Source: Myroides odoratus
GTDB lineage: Bacteria > Bacteroidota > Bacteroidia > Flavobacteriales > Flavobacteriaceae
Length of the DNA: 64,000 bases
Direction of reading: 5' to 3'
Assembly (NCBI RefSeq): GCF_001549985.1
Contig: NZ_LROZ01000005.1
Location: forward strand, 967 to 64,966
Shown here: in pieces, positions 17,089 through 25,611 of the stretch
Layout: the number at the start of each line of letters is the position of its first letter
How positions within the stretch are numbered: position 1 is the stretch's first letter
Position numbers and translations under genes: made by a program
Notes under the pieces: generated by a model
What the model was told of the DNA's origin: nothing
Seen by the model: only the letters and a program-made list of their open reading frames with translations
Database searches by the model: none

Positions 17089-17772
17089 CTAGTCATTCAA
17101 TATGCGCTTAATATCTTTATTATCGCCGTAAATCACCATAATATCACCTTTGTGTAAAACCGTATCATAAGAAGCAATGCCTTGCACCTCATGAATTTTT
17201 CTTTGTGCACCAAAGAAATTACGTTCTTCTCTTACCTTCAAAGTAGTCAAAACCACCAAGTTGTAATTGGTTCTAAAACCTATTTCTCCAAGTGTTTTAT
17301 TGGCAAAACGATCCGATATTGTAATTTCAACAATACTATAGCGCCCATTAATCTCATACGAATCTACGACCCCTTTGATGCATAATTTCTTTGCCCAACG
17401 CTCTGCTGTTTCTTCTTCTGGGTGTACAATTTCATCAACCCCAATAGCTTGTAATACATTTTCATGTAACGGAGTAATTGCACGGCTGATTAAACGCTTA
17501 ACATTTAAGTTTTTTAAAACAGCTGTTGTCATGATATTAGCTCCTTGATCTTCTCCAATGGCAACGATAACAATATCGGTATTAGCCAAGGGCAAGCCAG
17601 CAACTAAGTATTGATCTGTTGAATCCAAACAAATGGTATGCGATACTTTGTCTTTATTTGCATCAACACGAGCCATATTTTTATCGACTCCGATGACTTC
17701 ATTTCCTTGTTCGGTTAACTTTTGAGCCAAAGAAGCACCAAAATTTCCTAAACCGATAATTATATATTTCAT
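17089..17772 (-). CDS. TrkA/KtrA-type potassium uptake regulatory protein
   Basis: 227 residues with one RCK_N domain (about 1-125; NAD-binding IIIGLGNFGASLAQKL then VIGVDKN) and one RCK_C domain (about 135-227). One N/C pair is the KtrA size rather than the doubled E. coli TrkA. It forms the cytosolic gating ring of the potassium transporter encoded immediately upstream (13-bp gap). Nucleotide binding to the RCK domains opens or closes the pore. Last gene of the operon HipA-like kinase - DUF3037 - TrkH - TrkA. Confidence 0.93.
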   Translation of the reverse strand: MKYIIIGLGNFGASLAQKLTEQGNEVIGVDKNMARVDANKDKVSHTICLDSTDQYLVAGLPLANTDIVIVAIGEDQGANIMTTAVLKNLNVKRLISRAITPLHENVLQAIGVDEIVHPEEETAERWAKKLCIKGVVDSYEINGRYSIVEITISDRFANKTLGEIGFRTNYNLVVLTTLKVREERNFFGAQRKIHEVQGIASYDTVLHKGDIMVIYGDNKDIKRILND

Positions 17773-17785
17773 CCTAACTTTCCTA

Positions 17786-19576
17786 TTAGTTAATCAAAAT
17801 TTCTTCTGTTGGATACCTGTAATTGGTTATCGTTTCTTTTTTGCTAATTGCGATTAAAATCGTCAAGATACTCACTCGTCCCACAAACATCAACATGATG
17901 AGGGTTACTTTGCTCGGATCTGCCAATTTTGCTGTAATACCTGTACTCAATCCTGCTGTACTATACGCTGAAAATGCCTCGTAAGCTAAGCGAATAATAT
18001 CTATGTTAGGTTCAAAAAAGGTCAAAGCAAATAATGCAACTCCTATACTAAACAAAGATAAAAAGATAATAGCAAATGCACGTCTAACAGCAGATTCATC
18101 TACTTCTCTTCGATTGACCTCAATTCTTGTCTTTCCTTTCATCAACGTCCATATATTCAATAGTGCAATAGCAAATGTTGTAGTCTTAATCCCCCCTCCA
18201 GTAGAAATTGGAGAAGCTCCAATCCACATCAAAAGCATCAGAATTAAAAATGTCGGCACAGTAAACAAATTATTATCTACAGAAGCAAACCCTGCAGTAC
18301 GGGGAGAAGTTGCTGTAAAAAAGGCCACTACGACTTTTCCAAAACCATGATGTTCAGCTAAGGTATTGTTGTATTCTAAAAAATAAACCAAAACAGTTCC
18401 TCCTACAATCAAACTAGCTGTTGTAAGGAGAATAATCTTAGTACTCAAATTAATTACTCGAGGTACATATACACTTGCTTGCTTCAAACTAAAAGGAAGT
18501 ATTCGATTAACGATAAGATGCTTGGCGTATTTGTACACATTGTAAACGATGGGAAAGCCTAAACCGCCCATAATAAATAAACCAGCAATAATTAATTGCA
18601 ACGGGTAGTTGAATCGATATTCTAGGGTATATAAATTTTCAGGTAAAGTAGAGAATCCCGCATTACAAAAGGCAGATACTCCATGAAAAATGGCGAAGAA
18701 TATTCGCTCGTATATCGAATCAAATACTTGATTTCGAATACTAATAAAGATGGCAATCATTCCAATTAATTGGATAATTCCAGAGATAATCATAATGCGT
18801 TTCAAGGTTCCGAAAACATCCCCTAACTTATCAATAGACGAAACATCTTTTAACACCAATTGATTGCCATACGATGCTTTTCCTCTAAAGAAATAGCTAA
18901 AATAGCTCGCAATAGTCATGATTCCCAATCCTCCACATTCCATTAAAAAGATCATTACCGTCTTTCCAAAAAGAGTAAACTGACTTCCTATATCAACGGT
19001 TGATAATCCTGTAACACAAACGGCACTTGTCGCGGTAAATAGCGCATCAATATAGCGTAAACTCCCTGGAGTAACCGTAGCTTTTGGAAAAGAAAGCATA
19101 AAGGCTCCAATGAAGATAATCAGTAAAAAACTAACAATAAACAACTGAGGTGGAGTGAGTTTTGTTTTCTTCAAGTTGAGCTGTAACATGGAAAACTCAC
19201 GCACAAGCATGATAAATACAGCAAAGAAAATTACCGCATTACTATCAAAAAAGCGAATGGTATGTTCAGGCTGCCAACGAACAACAACCAATGTCAAAAA
19301 TAAAAGTACGCTAAAAATATCGAAGATTTTAACGCCTAAACTAGGGAATTTCTTTTTTTGAAAAGCGCTATAATACCGATACGCAATAATTACCATACCA
19401 AAGGTTAAACACACATTGTACAAATGGTGCAAATGGCTGTGATAATCGTTCAACGTATTGAAACCCAAATCAAAAATCAGAGCAAACAAAGAAATAAAAC
19501 TAAGCAAGAACGGCAAGCGAACTAAAAAATACTTTATTTTATTCACAACGACATCCTTGAGGTAAAATAATGGCAT
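17786..19576 (-). CDS. TrkH/KtrB-type potassium transporter membrane subunit
   Basis: 596 residues, multi-spanning. Four selectivity-filter loops typical of the superfamily can be seen: TSAVCVTGLSTVD, VSAFCNAGFSTLP, TATSPRTAGFASVD and AFSAYSTAGLSTG. About 110 extra residues with several hydrophobic helices precede the first core helix, longer than typical KtrB and common in Bacteroidota. It moves K+ (often with Na+ or H+) across the inner membrane with the TrkA-like protein downstream. Starts 2 bp after the DUF3037 stop, so it is translated from the same mRNA as the kinase genes. Confidence 0.93.
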   Translation of the reverse strand: MPLFYLKDVVVNKIKYFLVRLPFLLSFISLFALIFDLGFNTLNDYHSHLHHLYNVCLTFGMVIIAYRYYSAFQKKKFPSLGVKIFDIFSVLLFLTLVVVRWQPEHTIRFFDSNAVIFFAVFIMLVREFSMLQLNLKKTKLTPPQLFIVSFLLIIFIGAFMLSFPKATVTPGSLRYIDALFTATSAVCVTGLSTVDIGSQFTLFGKTVMIFLMECGGLGIMTIASYFSYFFRGKASYGNQLVLKDVSSIDKLGDVFGTLKRIMIISGIIQLIGMIAIFISIRNQVFDSIYERIFFAIFHGVSAFCNAGFSTLPENLYTLEYRFNYPLQLIIAGLFIMGGLGFPIVYNVYKYAKHLIVNRILPFSLKQASVYVPRVINLSTKIILLTTASLIVGGTVLVYFLEYNNTLAEHHGFGKVVVAFFTATSPRTAGFASVDNNLFTVPTFLILMLLMWIGASPISTGGGIKTTTFAIALLNIWTLMKGKTRIEVNRREVDESAVRRAFAIIFLSLFSIGVALFALTFFEPNIDIIRLAYEAFSAYSTAGLSTGITAKLADPSKVTLIMLMFVGRVSILTILIAISKKETITNYRYPTEEILIN

Positions 19577-19578
19577 AG

Positions 19579-19953
19579 CTACAAGACTAATTCTTCAAAA
19601 AGTTGATTAAACGTTTGCTCTGCATCTGTTGTCAAACCACAATGGGTCGGTGAAACTTGAATACAGGAGCTCTTTGTTGCGGCTAGCCATCTAAAGCGCT
19701 CAGCAGCATCAAATCCCGTTATAGGACTTGCCTTTGCCTCTGCTTGTGCAATAGCAATAAACGCTTGAATATGTTTTTCTAAAACATCCAGATCAATTTC
19801 TGTGGCAAAACAGGCTAACTTTTCGCGGTTTAAAAAATACTGTCCGCGCAGTGCTCGCTTTTGTTTACAAAAAAGTAAAAGTCCAATATTAATGAACTCT
19901 CCACGTTCCACACGAGGAACGAATCGAATCACTGCATACTCATATACCAACAT
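19579..19953 (-). CDS. DUF3037 family protein
   Basis: 124 residues from the ATG at 19953 (MLVYEYAVIRFVPRVER), chosen because the family starts like this and AAAAAAGGT lies just upstream; ATGs at 19974 and 19992 would extend it into the kinase gene. The family motif EYAVIRFVPRVERGEFINIG is clear. Function unknown. It overlaps the end of the HipA-like kinase gene by 14 bp, and the two families are commonly neighbours, so they probably work as a pair. Confidence 0.85.
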   Translation of the reverse strand: MLVYEYAVIRFVPRVERGEFINIGLLLFCKQKRALRGQYFLNREKLACFATEIDLDVLEKHIQAFIAIAQAEAKASPITGFDAAERFRWLAATKSSCIQVSPTHCGLTTDAEQTFNQLFEELVL

Positions 19954-20734
19954 GACGTACCTTTTTTGCTTCATTAACAAAGAGCGCTGCATGATCTCGT
20001 CTTAGTTGTAAGAACTGATAATAAACGGCTCTAATTTCTTCTGGATTTAATGCTGACTCTTCCCAAATCAACCAATCAACTGGAATCTGTTGTACTATAT
20101 CTTGTAAAACCTCATCCGTTAAAATACGAGTAAACGCCTCGTTTACTTCATCTAATTGAGACGCTTTTCCCAACAACACATGATCTTTAATCAGCGTGAA
20201 AGGGGTCAAAGCACTTTTCTCCCAATTGGTAAAAGAATGATGAAAATAAAAAGAAGCCCCATGATCAATCAGCCATAATTCTTTATGCCAAATCAACATA
20301 TTCGTATTGCGAAACGTACGATCGACATTCGTGATAAAAGCATCCAACCAAACCACTTGAGAAGCCAATTTTTCATCGACTTCATACGCTTGGGGATCAA
20401 ATGTCAAAGCGCCTGATAAAAAATGCAGTCCTAAGTTTAGTCCCTGACTAAACTTCAATAGATCTTGTATTTCCTCATCCGCCTCTGTTCTACCGAATGC
20501 TTCATCTAAAGTGGCGAAAACTAATTCAGGTACTGGTAACCCTAGAGTTTTGGCCAATAGTCCTCCCAGTAACTCTGCAATCAAAGCCTTTACACCATGT
20601 CCTGCACCTCGAAACTTAATGACATATTTAAAACCATCATCAGCATCCGCTAAGGCAGGCAAAGACCCTCCTTCTCGCAAAGGAGTGACATAACGTGTAA
20701 CCACTACACTTCTTAAATCAAATGATTTATTCAT
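19940..20734 (-). CDS. HipA-like kinase family protein
   Basis: 264 residues. The kinase-like features of the HipA-like (HipA_2-type) family are visible: a nucleotide-binding YVIKFRGAGHGVKALIAE near residue 33, the catalytic loop ITNVDRTFRNTNML near residue 138, and LWLIDHGASFYF near residue 153 equivalent to the metal-binding DFG. All catalytic positions look intact. Unlike the HipBA toxin-antitoxin there is no HipB DNA-binding partner; the partner here is DUF3037. First gene of an operon that continues into potassium transport genes. A phosphotransfer role is inferred; the substrate is unknown. Confidence 0.88.
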   Translation of the reverse strand: MNKSFDLRSVVVTRYVTPLREGGSLPALADADDGFKYVIKFRGAGHGVKALIAELLGGLLAKTLGLPVPELVFATLDEAFGRTEADEEIQDLLKFSQGLNLGLHFLSGALTFDPQAYEVDEKLASQVVWLDAFITNVDRTFRNTNMLIWHKELWLIDHGASFYFHHSFTNWEKSALTPFTLIKDHVLLGKASQLDEVNEAFTRILTDEVLQDIVQQIPVDWLIWEESALNPEEIRAVYYQFLQLRRDHAALFVNEAKKVRHVGI

Positions 20735-20822
20735 CCATTTATGTTCTTAATTAGTCAAAGAATTACCCCACTAAAAGTAAACTTTCTGATGGGTTTTGCC
20801 AAACCCTACCTCTACTAAAAGG

Positions 20823-20843
20823 AAAAAAGGGATAAAATCCCTT
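20823..20843 (-). terminator. Terminator after the 132-residue protein gene
   Basis: AAGGGAT / ATCCCTT with a 3-nt loop and a minus-strand T-run. A second small dyad, GGGTTTTGCCAAACCC, lies at about 20793-20808. Confidence 0.75.
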
Positions 20844-20887
20844 CTTTATTCTTTGGCATGCTATACATTATACGCTGTTAATCAGCC

Positions 20888-21286
20888 TTATTTCATTGTT
20901 ATTTTGGCATTTGTCAAGATTTTTCTCAACGCTCCTTGTTGCTCCTTCGTCTTCAAGTTAAAAATCTCTCTTACTTTGCCATTATTTAATTTCACCACTG
21001 CTTTTGTAGCCAAACCTTTAGGCATTTTCACATACTTAATGGCTACTTTATCTAACTGTTCAGCGGCTGTTTTAGTCAGAAAATTTTTATAAACCAAAAA
21101 CAAAAACACCGCTGCGATAATACAAAAAACGTAATCCATTTCTTTCGGACTCTCCCAATTCGCCATAAATAAACGCACCAAAGACATCCCCAAAATAATA
21201 GCAGACATCAAACGAGAAGAAGTTAACCTTCCTTTGTAATTATCCTGAATAATCAGTTGTTTAGTCTCATTATTAAATGATAGCAT
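20888..21286 (-). CDS. Hypothetical membrane protein
   Basis: 132 residues, not recognised. Two hydrophobic segments (about 25-42 and 52-68) separate a short N-terminal beta segment (MLSFNNETKQLIIQDNYKG) from a basic C-terminal domain with VAIKYVKMPKGLATKAVVKL. The layout resembles membrane-anchored PH-like domains. A TACCTTTG box (21318-21325, minus) lies 31 bp upstream and a terminator follows, so it is a single-gene unit. Confidence 0.72.
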   Translation of the reverse strand: MLSFNNETKQLIIQDNYKGRLTSSRLMSAIILGMSLVRLFMANWESPKEMDYVFCIIAAVFLFLVYKNFLTKTAAEQLDKVAIKYVKMPKGLATKAVVKLNNGKVREIFNLKTKEQQGALRKILTNAKITMK

Positions 21287-21317
21287 AAGTATATTTTTTT
21301 GATTGTACTCAATCCTA

Positions 21318-21325
21318 CAAAGGTA
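21318..21325 (-). promoter_or_regulatory. -7 box of the 132-residue protein gene
   Basis: Minus-strand TACCTTTG fits TAnnTTTG; no convincing -33 TTG. Confidence 0.5.
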
Positions 21326-21403
21326 AGTATTAAACTTTGAAATTGCTCTTTTTTAACCTTTTTACAAGAGATTCGCACAGAAAAATAACCAAATGAATCA
21401 TCC

Positions 21404-21829
21404 CTAATACTGTTTGGAAAAAATCACATCAAAAACAGCAAGTGATGTATCGTCACTTTGCCCTAACAATTGTTTCAATACGGGAACATATCCTTGATAT
21501 AATTCAGCATACTCAAAAATAATTTGCTTATTTTTCATGATATATCCATCGTAAAAACACGTGTGTAACTGTCCTATTTTATTAATCACACCTACTTTCA
21601 AATAAGGATGTTTACGGCTAAAAGAAATAATTTTATCCTCCAAGAACAAGACCGAAAGATCAAAATTCGTCCAACATATTTCATCAATATTAACGGATAA
21701 CAGCAGTAAAGAATCATCTTTATGCACAACATAATCCATCGTTGCAAAAGGAAATAAAGCACTTAACTCGGCTGTAAAAGCTTGCTTATTTTCGGCATGT
21801 AGCGCTATAATAACATAAAGGATTTCCAT
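21404..21829 (-). CDS. Hypothetical protein
   Basis: 141 residues, soluble, no signal peptide and no motif that I recognise. Alternating beta/alpha character with MEILYVIIALHAENKQAF at the start and a Tyr-rich end (FEYAELYQGYVPVL). Complete start and stop with no competing frame. It lies between the 132-residue membrane protein gene and ettA on the same strand, but a strong terminator (21973-22014) separates it from ettA. Confidence 0.65.
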   Translation of the reverse strand: MEILYVIIALHAENKQAFTAELSALFPFATMDYVVHKDDSLLLLSVNIDEICWTNFDLSVLFLEDKIISFSRKHPYLKVGVINKIGQLHTCFYDGYIMKNKQIIFEYAELYQGYVPVLKQLLGQSDDTSLAVFDVIFSKQY

Positions 21830-21972
21830 AGACTTACTTCTTTTATTTAAAGTTAAGCGGTAAAAATGTTAATTCCTTATTTTTAACCTTACGAAATAGT
21901 TATTAATGTATTAAGTAAATGAAGAATAGGAGCTAAGAGTAAATTTCGTTTGAAGTAAAAAGAAATTGCTCT

Positions 21973-22014
21973 AAAAAAAAAGGGATGGCTTACAGTTGTA
22001 AGCCATCCCTTTTA
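21973..22014 (-). terminator. Terminator of ettA
   Basis: AAAAGGGATGGCTTACA / TGTAAGCCATCCCTTTT, a 17-bp perfect stem with T-run, 19 bp after the ettA stop. Confidence 0.94.
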
Positions 22015-22032
22015 TCTATCAAAAATATCGAA

Positions 22033-23721
22033 TTATCGAACTAATTTTTTGTATTTCAAACGCGTTGGAGCAACATCTCCTAAACGTTTCTTACGGTTTT
22101 CTTCATATTCAGAGAAAGAACCTTCAAAGAAATACACTTGTGAATCTCCTTCAAAAGCCAAGATATGCGTACAAATACGGTCTAAGAACCAACGGTCGTG
22201 GGAAATCACTACTGCACATCCTGCAAAGTTATCTAAACCTTCTTCTAATGCACGTAGTGTATTAACGTCCAAATCATTCGTAGGCTCATCTAGCAGCAAT
22301 ACGTTTCCTTCTTCTTTCAACGTCATGGCTAAGTGTAATCGGTTGCGCTCTCCTCCAGATAAGGTAGCTACCTTTTTATTTTGATCTGATCCACCAAAAT
22401 TAAAGCGACTTAAATACGCTCTAGAATTTACCTGGCGACCACCCATCATGATTAATTCTTGTCCATCACAGAAATTTTCCCAAATTGATTTTTCAGGATC
22501 AATATTAGAATGCGACTGATCCACATAAGCAATCTTCACCGTATCTCCAATAGCAAATGTTCCTGCATCTGGTGTCTGTTCTCCCATAATCATGCGGAAA
22601 ATAGTTGATTTACCAGCACCATTGGGTCCAATAATTCCAACAATACCCGCTTGAGGTAACGTAAAGTTTAAGTTGTCATACAACAACTTATCACCAAACG
22701 CTTTTGCAACACCTTTAGCTTCGATTACATTCGTTCCTAAACGAGGTCCATTTGGAATGTAAATCTCTAAATTTTCTTCCAATTGTTTTTGATCCTCATT
22801 CAATAACTTATCGTAATTCTGTAACCTTGCTTTTTGTTTCGTTTGACGACCTTTTGCCCCTTGACGAACCCAATCCAACTCGCGCTCCAACGTTTTACGA
22901 CGTTTAGATGCTGTTTTCTCTTCTTGTTCTAATCGTTTTGCTTTTTGGTCTAACCAAGAAGAATAGTTTCCTTTCCATGGAATCCCCTCTCCTCTATCTA
23001 ATTCTAAAATCCATCCTGCAACATTATCTAAGAAATAACGGTCGTGCGTTACAGCAATAACAGTTCCTGCATATTGTTGTAAGTGTTGCTCTAACCAATG
23101 TACAGATTCTGCATCCAAGTGGTTGGTAGGCTCATCCAATAACAATACGTCTGGATTTTGCAACAATAAACGACATAAAGCCACACGGCGACGCTCTCCT
23201 CCTGATAATACTTTAATTGGTGTATCTGGATCTGGCGTACGCAAAGCGTCCATCGCAATCTCTAATTTTGTATCCAATTCCCATCCTCCTACAGCATCAA
23301 TCTTATCTTGTAGTTCTGCTTGTCTATCCATAAGTTTCTGCATTTTATCTGCATCTTCATACACTTCTGGTAAACCAAACATATCGTTAATCTTATTGAA
23401 TTCATCAAGAACGGCTACAATCTCAGCAGCACCTTCTCTTACAATTTCGATTACCGTTTTCTCTTCATCTAATTCTGGTTCTTGCTCTAAATACCCCACA
23501 GTAAACCCTGGAGCAAATACAACATCCCCTTGGTAATTCTTATCAACACCAGCAATAATCTTCAATAATGAAGATTTACCTGAACCGTTAAGACCCAAAA
23601 TACCAATTTTAGCCCCATAAAAGAAGCTCAAATAAATGTCTTTTAAAACTGTTTTGTTTGTTGATGAGTACGTTTTACTCACCTTCGACATGGAAAAAAT
23701 TACCTTTTTATCGTCTGACAT
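22033..23721 (-). CDS. ettA: Energy-dependent translational throttle protein EttA (ABC-F)
   Basis: 562 residues with two ABC ATPase domains: Walker A GLNGSGKSSLL near residue 41 and GPNGAGKSTIF near residue 360; signatures LSGGERRRVALCRLL and LSGGERNRLHLAM; Walker B LLLDEPTNHLD and LLLDEPTNDLD. The basic linker between domains (EREL..VRQGAKGRQTKQKA) and overall length match EttA, which sits in the ribosomal E site and gates the first elongation cycles according to ATP/ADP. Monocistronic, with a TATTTTTG -7 box at 23802-23809 and a leader of about 80 nt. Confidence 0.96.
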   Translation of the reverse strand: MSDDKKVIFSMSKVSKTYSSTNKTVLKDIYLSFFYGAKIGILGLNGSGKSSLLKIIAGVDKNYQGDVVFAPGFTVGYLEQEPELDEEKTVIEIVREGAAEIVAVLDEFNKINDMFGLPEVYEDADKMQKLMDRQAELQDKIDAVGGWELDTKLEIAMDALRTPDPDTPIKVLSGGERRRVALCRLLLQNPDVLLLDEPTNHLDAESVHWLEQHLQQYAGTVIAVTHDRYFLDNVAGWILELDRGEGIPWKGNYSSWLDQKAKRLEQEEKTASKRRKTLERELDWVRQGAKGRQTKQKARLQNYDKLLNEDQKQLEENLEIYIPNGPRLGTNVIEAKGVAKAFGDKLLYDNLNFTLPQAGIVGIIGPNGAGKSTIFRMIMGEQTPDAGTFAIGDTVKIAYVDQSHSNIDPEKSIWENFCDGQELIMMGGRQVNSRAYLSRFNFGGSDQNKKVATLSGGERNRLHLAMTLKEEGNVLLLDEPTNDLDVNTLRALEEGLDNFAGCAVVISHDRWFLDRICTHILAFEGDSQVYFFEGSFSEYEENRKKRLGDVAPTRLKYKKLVR

Positions 23722-23801
23722 AAAGTAAAAAATTGATTGAATAATGATGTAATGCTCTTGTTATCACTCACCCTGAGTACGAACAATAGCATCGAATACC
23801 C

Positions 23802-23809
23802 CAAAAATA
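23802..23809 (-). promoter_or_regulatory. -7 box of ettA
   Basis: Minus-strand TATTTTTG, about 80 bp upstream of the ATG; -33 element unclear. Confidence 0.45.
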
Positions 23810-23866
23810 CACATTATTACGGAGATAAGAAATAATTTTCAATAGGGTAAAAATAATAATCTTGTT

Positions 23867-23922
23867 GTGAGAGGGTGGGGCGATGAGAGGGTGAGACGGT
23901 GAGGTTGTAAGTCGATGATAGG
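23867..23922 (+). repeat. Degenerate 8-bp RTGAG repeat array (seven units)
   Basis: Seven consecutive octamers of the type RTGAGNNG: GTGAGAGG, GTGGGGCG, ATGAGAGG, GTGAGACG, GTGAGGTT, GTAAGTCG, ATGATAGG. Opposite in orientation to the array at 24150-24189. Confidence 0.75.
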
Positions 23923-23978
23923 TAAAATCTCGTAGTACCAAATGGCAATTTGCCAAGTAACAAGATAAATTATGGGAC

Positions 23979-24010
23979 GCCTTTTCGTTTTTTTTGCAAA
24001 AGGCTTTTTT
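23979..24010 (+). terminator. Terminator-like hairpin with no upstream plus-strand gene
   Basis: GCCTTTT (23979-23985) pairs with AAAAGGC (23998-24004) and is followed by TTTTTT. No plus-strand gene precedes it, so either it ends an unseen small RNA or it is a chance or relic structure. Confidence 0.4.
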
Positions 24011-24095
24011 GCAATCATATTCTTTAATCGAGAAATCTTACGACTTCACAAAGAGCAAACAACAAACCTCATAAAAAACAAACCTCACCATCTAT

Positions 24096-24189
24096 CTCAC
24101 CTATTTTATATTGGTTTTGGTGTTCAATGAATCTACACTGCGTTCCGATTTCACCGCCTCACCACCTCACCACCTCACCACCTCACCCT
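24096..24189 (-). repeat. Dispersed intergenic element, copy 1 (58-bp module plus octamer array)
   Basis: Positions 24096-24139 (44 bp) are identical to the reverse complement of 48600-48557, and similarity continues to 24153 with four differences. The adjacent 24150-24189 is a run of CTCACCAC octamers, the reverse complement of the RTGAG unit. Listed as minus because the second copy reads on plus. Confidence 0.85.
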
Positions 24190-24318
24190 TTTTATCAAAG
24201 CTTCACGTACTCTTTTTTACTTCAAACAAATAAAAATCAAAACAAGCAACTGAAAAACAACAACATACAACCCTATGTTATTTTATCAATATTTAATCTA
24301 AATAAAAATAAGTTATAT

Positions 24319-24326
24319 TACATTTG
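24319..24326 (+). promoter_or_regulatory. -7 box of the 399-residue lipoprotein gene
   Basis: TACATTTG matches TAnnTTTG and lies 22 bp before the ATG at 24349. Confidence 0.55.
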
Positions 24327-24348
24327 CCCCATCATTAAATAATCAATT

Positions 24349-25548
24349 ATGTTTACCAAAAAATTCACCAATTTTGCAGTGATTTTACTGCTTAGCGTTT
24401 TTGTTTTCGGTTGTAGTAGTGACGACTCAACGACAGAAGAACTAACCTTAACACTTAAAGCGAGTACTGAACGACTTTTATTAGGAGAAGACGTTTCTTT
24501 TGTTGTATTAGACAACAAGGGGAAAACAATCACAGACGCTACCATCCTCGTGGACAACAAAGCTATTGTAGGCTATACGTATAAAGCACCTGCAGCTGCT
24601 ATATACCAAGTGGTAGCGACGAAACGCAACTATCAAAACAGTGCTCCTATTACCCTTACGGTTGCAAAAGAAACGTTAAACATAAAAGCCAATAAAGAAG
24701 TGGCTAAGGTGAATGAGACTCTTACATTCTCTGCCCTTAACAGTGAACAAAAAGACCTAACAACAGGGGTTATTTTTTATGTTAATGCCAAACCTATTGA
24801 AGGCAATACTTACACCGTTAAAGCAACAGATATCCCTCTTCTTAAAGTTTACGCAGAGCGAACAAACATTAAATCCAATGAAATTGCCATTCAAATAGAG
24901 CAGGAACAACACAATTTAGCTCAACTAATCCGTGGAAAATGGAAATTAGAGAATGCAGCTTCACACGATATCATTTATAATTTTTATGCTGATGATACGT
25001 TTAACTTTGTATACTTCGGTACGCTAATGCAAGGAGAATACAGAATACTTGGGGATAAAGTTCACTTGGATGTAATTTCTTCTGGTATGAAAATGACGGA
25101 TTATTCTATTATTGAAGTTAAACAGTACATTTCTACTAATGAATTAGATGTACTATTAACCGTATCAGGTATTCATGAGCAAGGGCAAGCTGGCCGTTTA
25201 ATTCGCCAAAAAGAAGATGTTGTCCTAGACGTACAACAAATGATTGGTACTTGGAAAGCAGAGCTCAATGGGCAAAAAGTTTTTACCATTACCTTCAACG
25301 ACAATGGTTCATGTTCCGTAATTCAAGCAGAGAATACCACAGGGATTGCAAATATGGAAACGGTACAGTACATGAGTAAATACGAAAAATATTCCGCTAA
25401 TACGCTTATTTTAGAAAACCGCAACGGTGCCTATACGTATTACTTAACAATAGAGGAATTTCTCCATGCAAATGAAATCAAAGCGACATTATTTGAATAT
25501 GTTTTATTCCCTCAAAAATCGAGTGCATTAATTTTGAAAAAAATGTAA
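24349..25548 (+). CDS. Lipoprotein with Ig-like and two lipocalin-like domains
   Basis: 399 residues. Lipoprotein signal ends at Cys22 (VFVFGC) followed by SSDD. Residues of about 30-110 and 110-185 look like two Ig/invasin-like beta domains (LLGEDVSFVV; VNETLTFSAL). The C-terminal half has two similar lipocalin-like segments, one starting LIRGKWKLENAAS (about 194) and one starting MIGTWKAELNGQKVFTITFN (about 298). Such lipocalin-like lipoproteins are frequent in Bacteroidota, but ligands are rarely known. Monocistronic with its own promoter box and terminator, beside the dispersed repeat element. Confidence 0.83.
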   Translation: MFTKKFTNFAVILLLSVFVFGCSSDDSTTEELTLTLKASTERLLLGEDVSFVVLDNKGKTITDATILVDNKAIVGYTYKAPAAAIYQVVATKRNYQNSAPITLTVAKETLNIKANKEVAKVNETLTFSALNSEQKDLTTGVIFYVNAKPIEGNTYTVKATDIPLLKVYAERTNIKSNEIAIQIEQEQHNLAQLIRGKWKLENAASHDIIYNFYADDTFNFVYFGTLMQGEYRILGDKVHLDVISSGMKMTDYSIIEVKQYISTNELDVLLTVSGIHEQGQAGRLIRQKEDVVLDVQQMIGTWKAELNGQKVFTITFNDNGSCSVIQAENTTGIANMETVQYMSKYEKYSANTLILENRNGAYTYYLTIEEFLHANEIKATLFEYVLFPQKSSALILKKM

Positions 25549-25568
25549 GTTGATTCTAATCTATTTCT

Positions 25569-25601
25569 AAAAAAGAAGCTCATTAGTAGCTTCTTTTTTT
25601 T
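25569..25601. terminator. Terminator between lipoprotein gene and 163-residue membrane protein gene
   Basis: AAAAAAGAAGCT / AGCTTCTTTTTT stem with a 7-nt loop; usable by both convergent genes. Confidence 0.9.
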
Positions 25602-25611
25602 ATGCTTCTTT

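Larger units (their letters stand above)
23722..24348. other. Repeat-rich divergent intergenic region (ettA / lipoprotein)
   Basis: 627 bp without a credible gene. It holds two octamer arrays in opposite orientation (23867-23922 and 24150-24189), a copy of a dispersed ~58-bp module (24096-24153), a terminator-like hairpin (23979-24010), and promoters at both ends. Short open frames across the arrays are artefacts of the Pro/His/Ser-rich octamer translation. Confidence 0.7.

Noticed and set aside
19940..20734. Calling the HipA-like gene a HipBA toxin-antitoxin system
   Set aside because: No HipB-type helix-turn-helix gene is adjacent; the partner is DUF3037, and the kinase belongs to a different subgroup.
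24150..24189. CRISPR-like appearance of CTCACCAC repeats
   Set aside because: Units are 8 bp with no spacers and no cas genes; this is a simple degenerate tandem array.
23768..24342. Short open frames on both strands (62 and 71 codons) over the octamer arrays, giving Pro/His/Ser-rich peptides
   Set aside because: They arise from translating the 8-bp repeats and module; no start signal, no homology, and the repeat also occurs at 48.5 kb without the frame.
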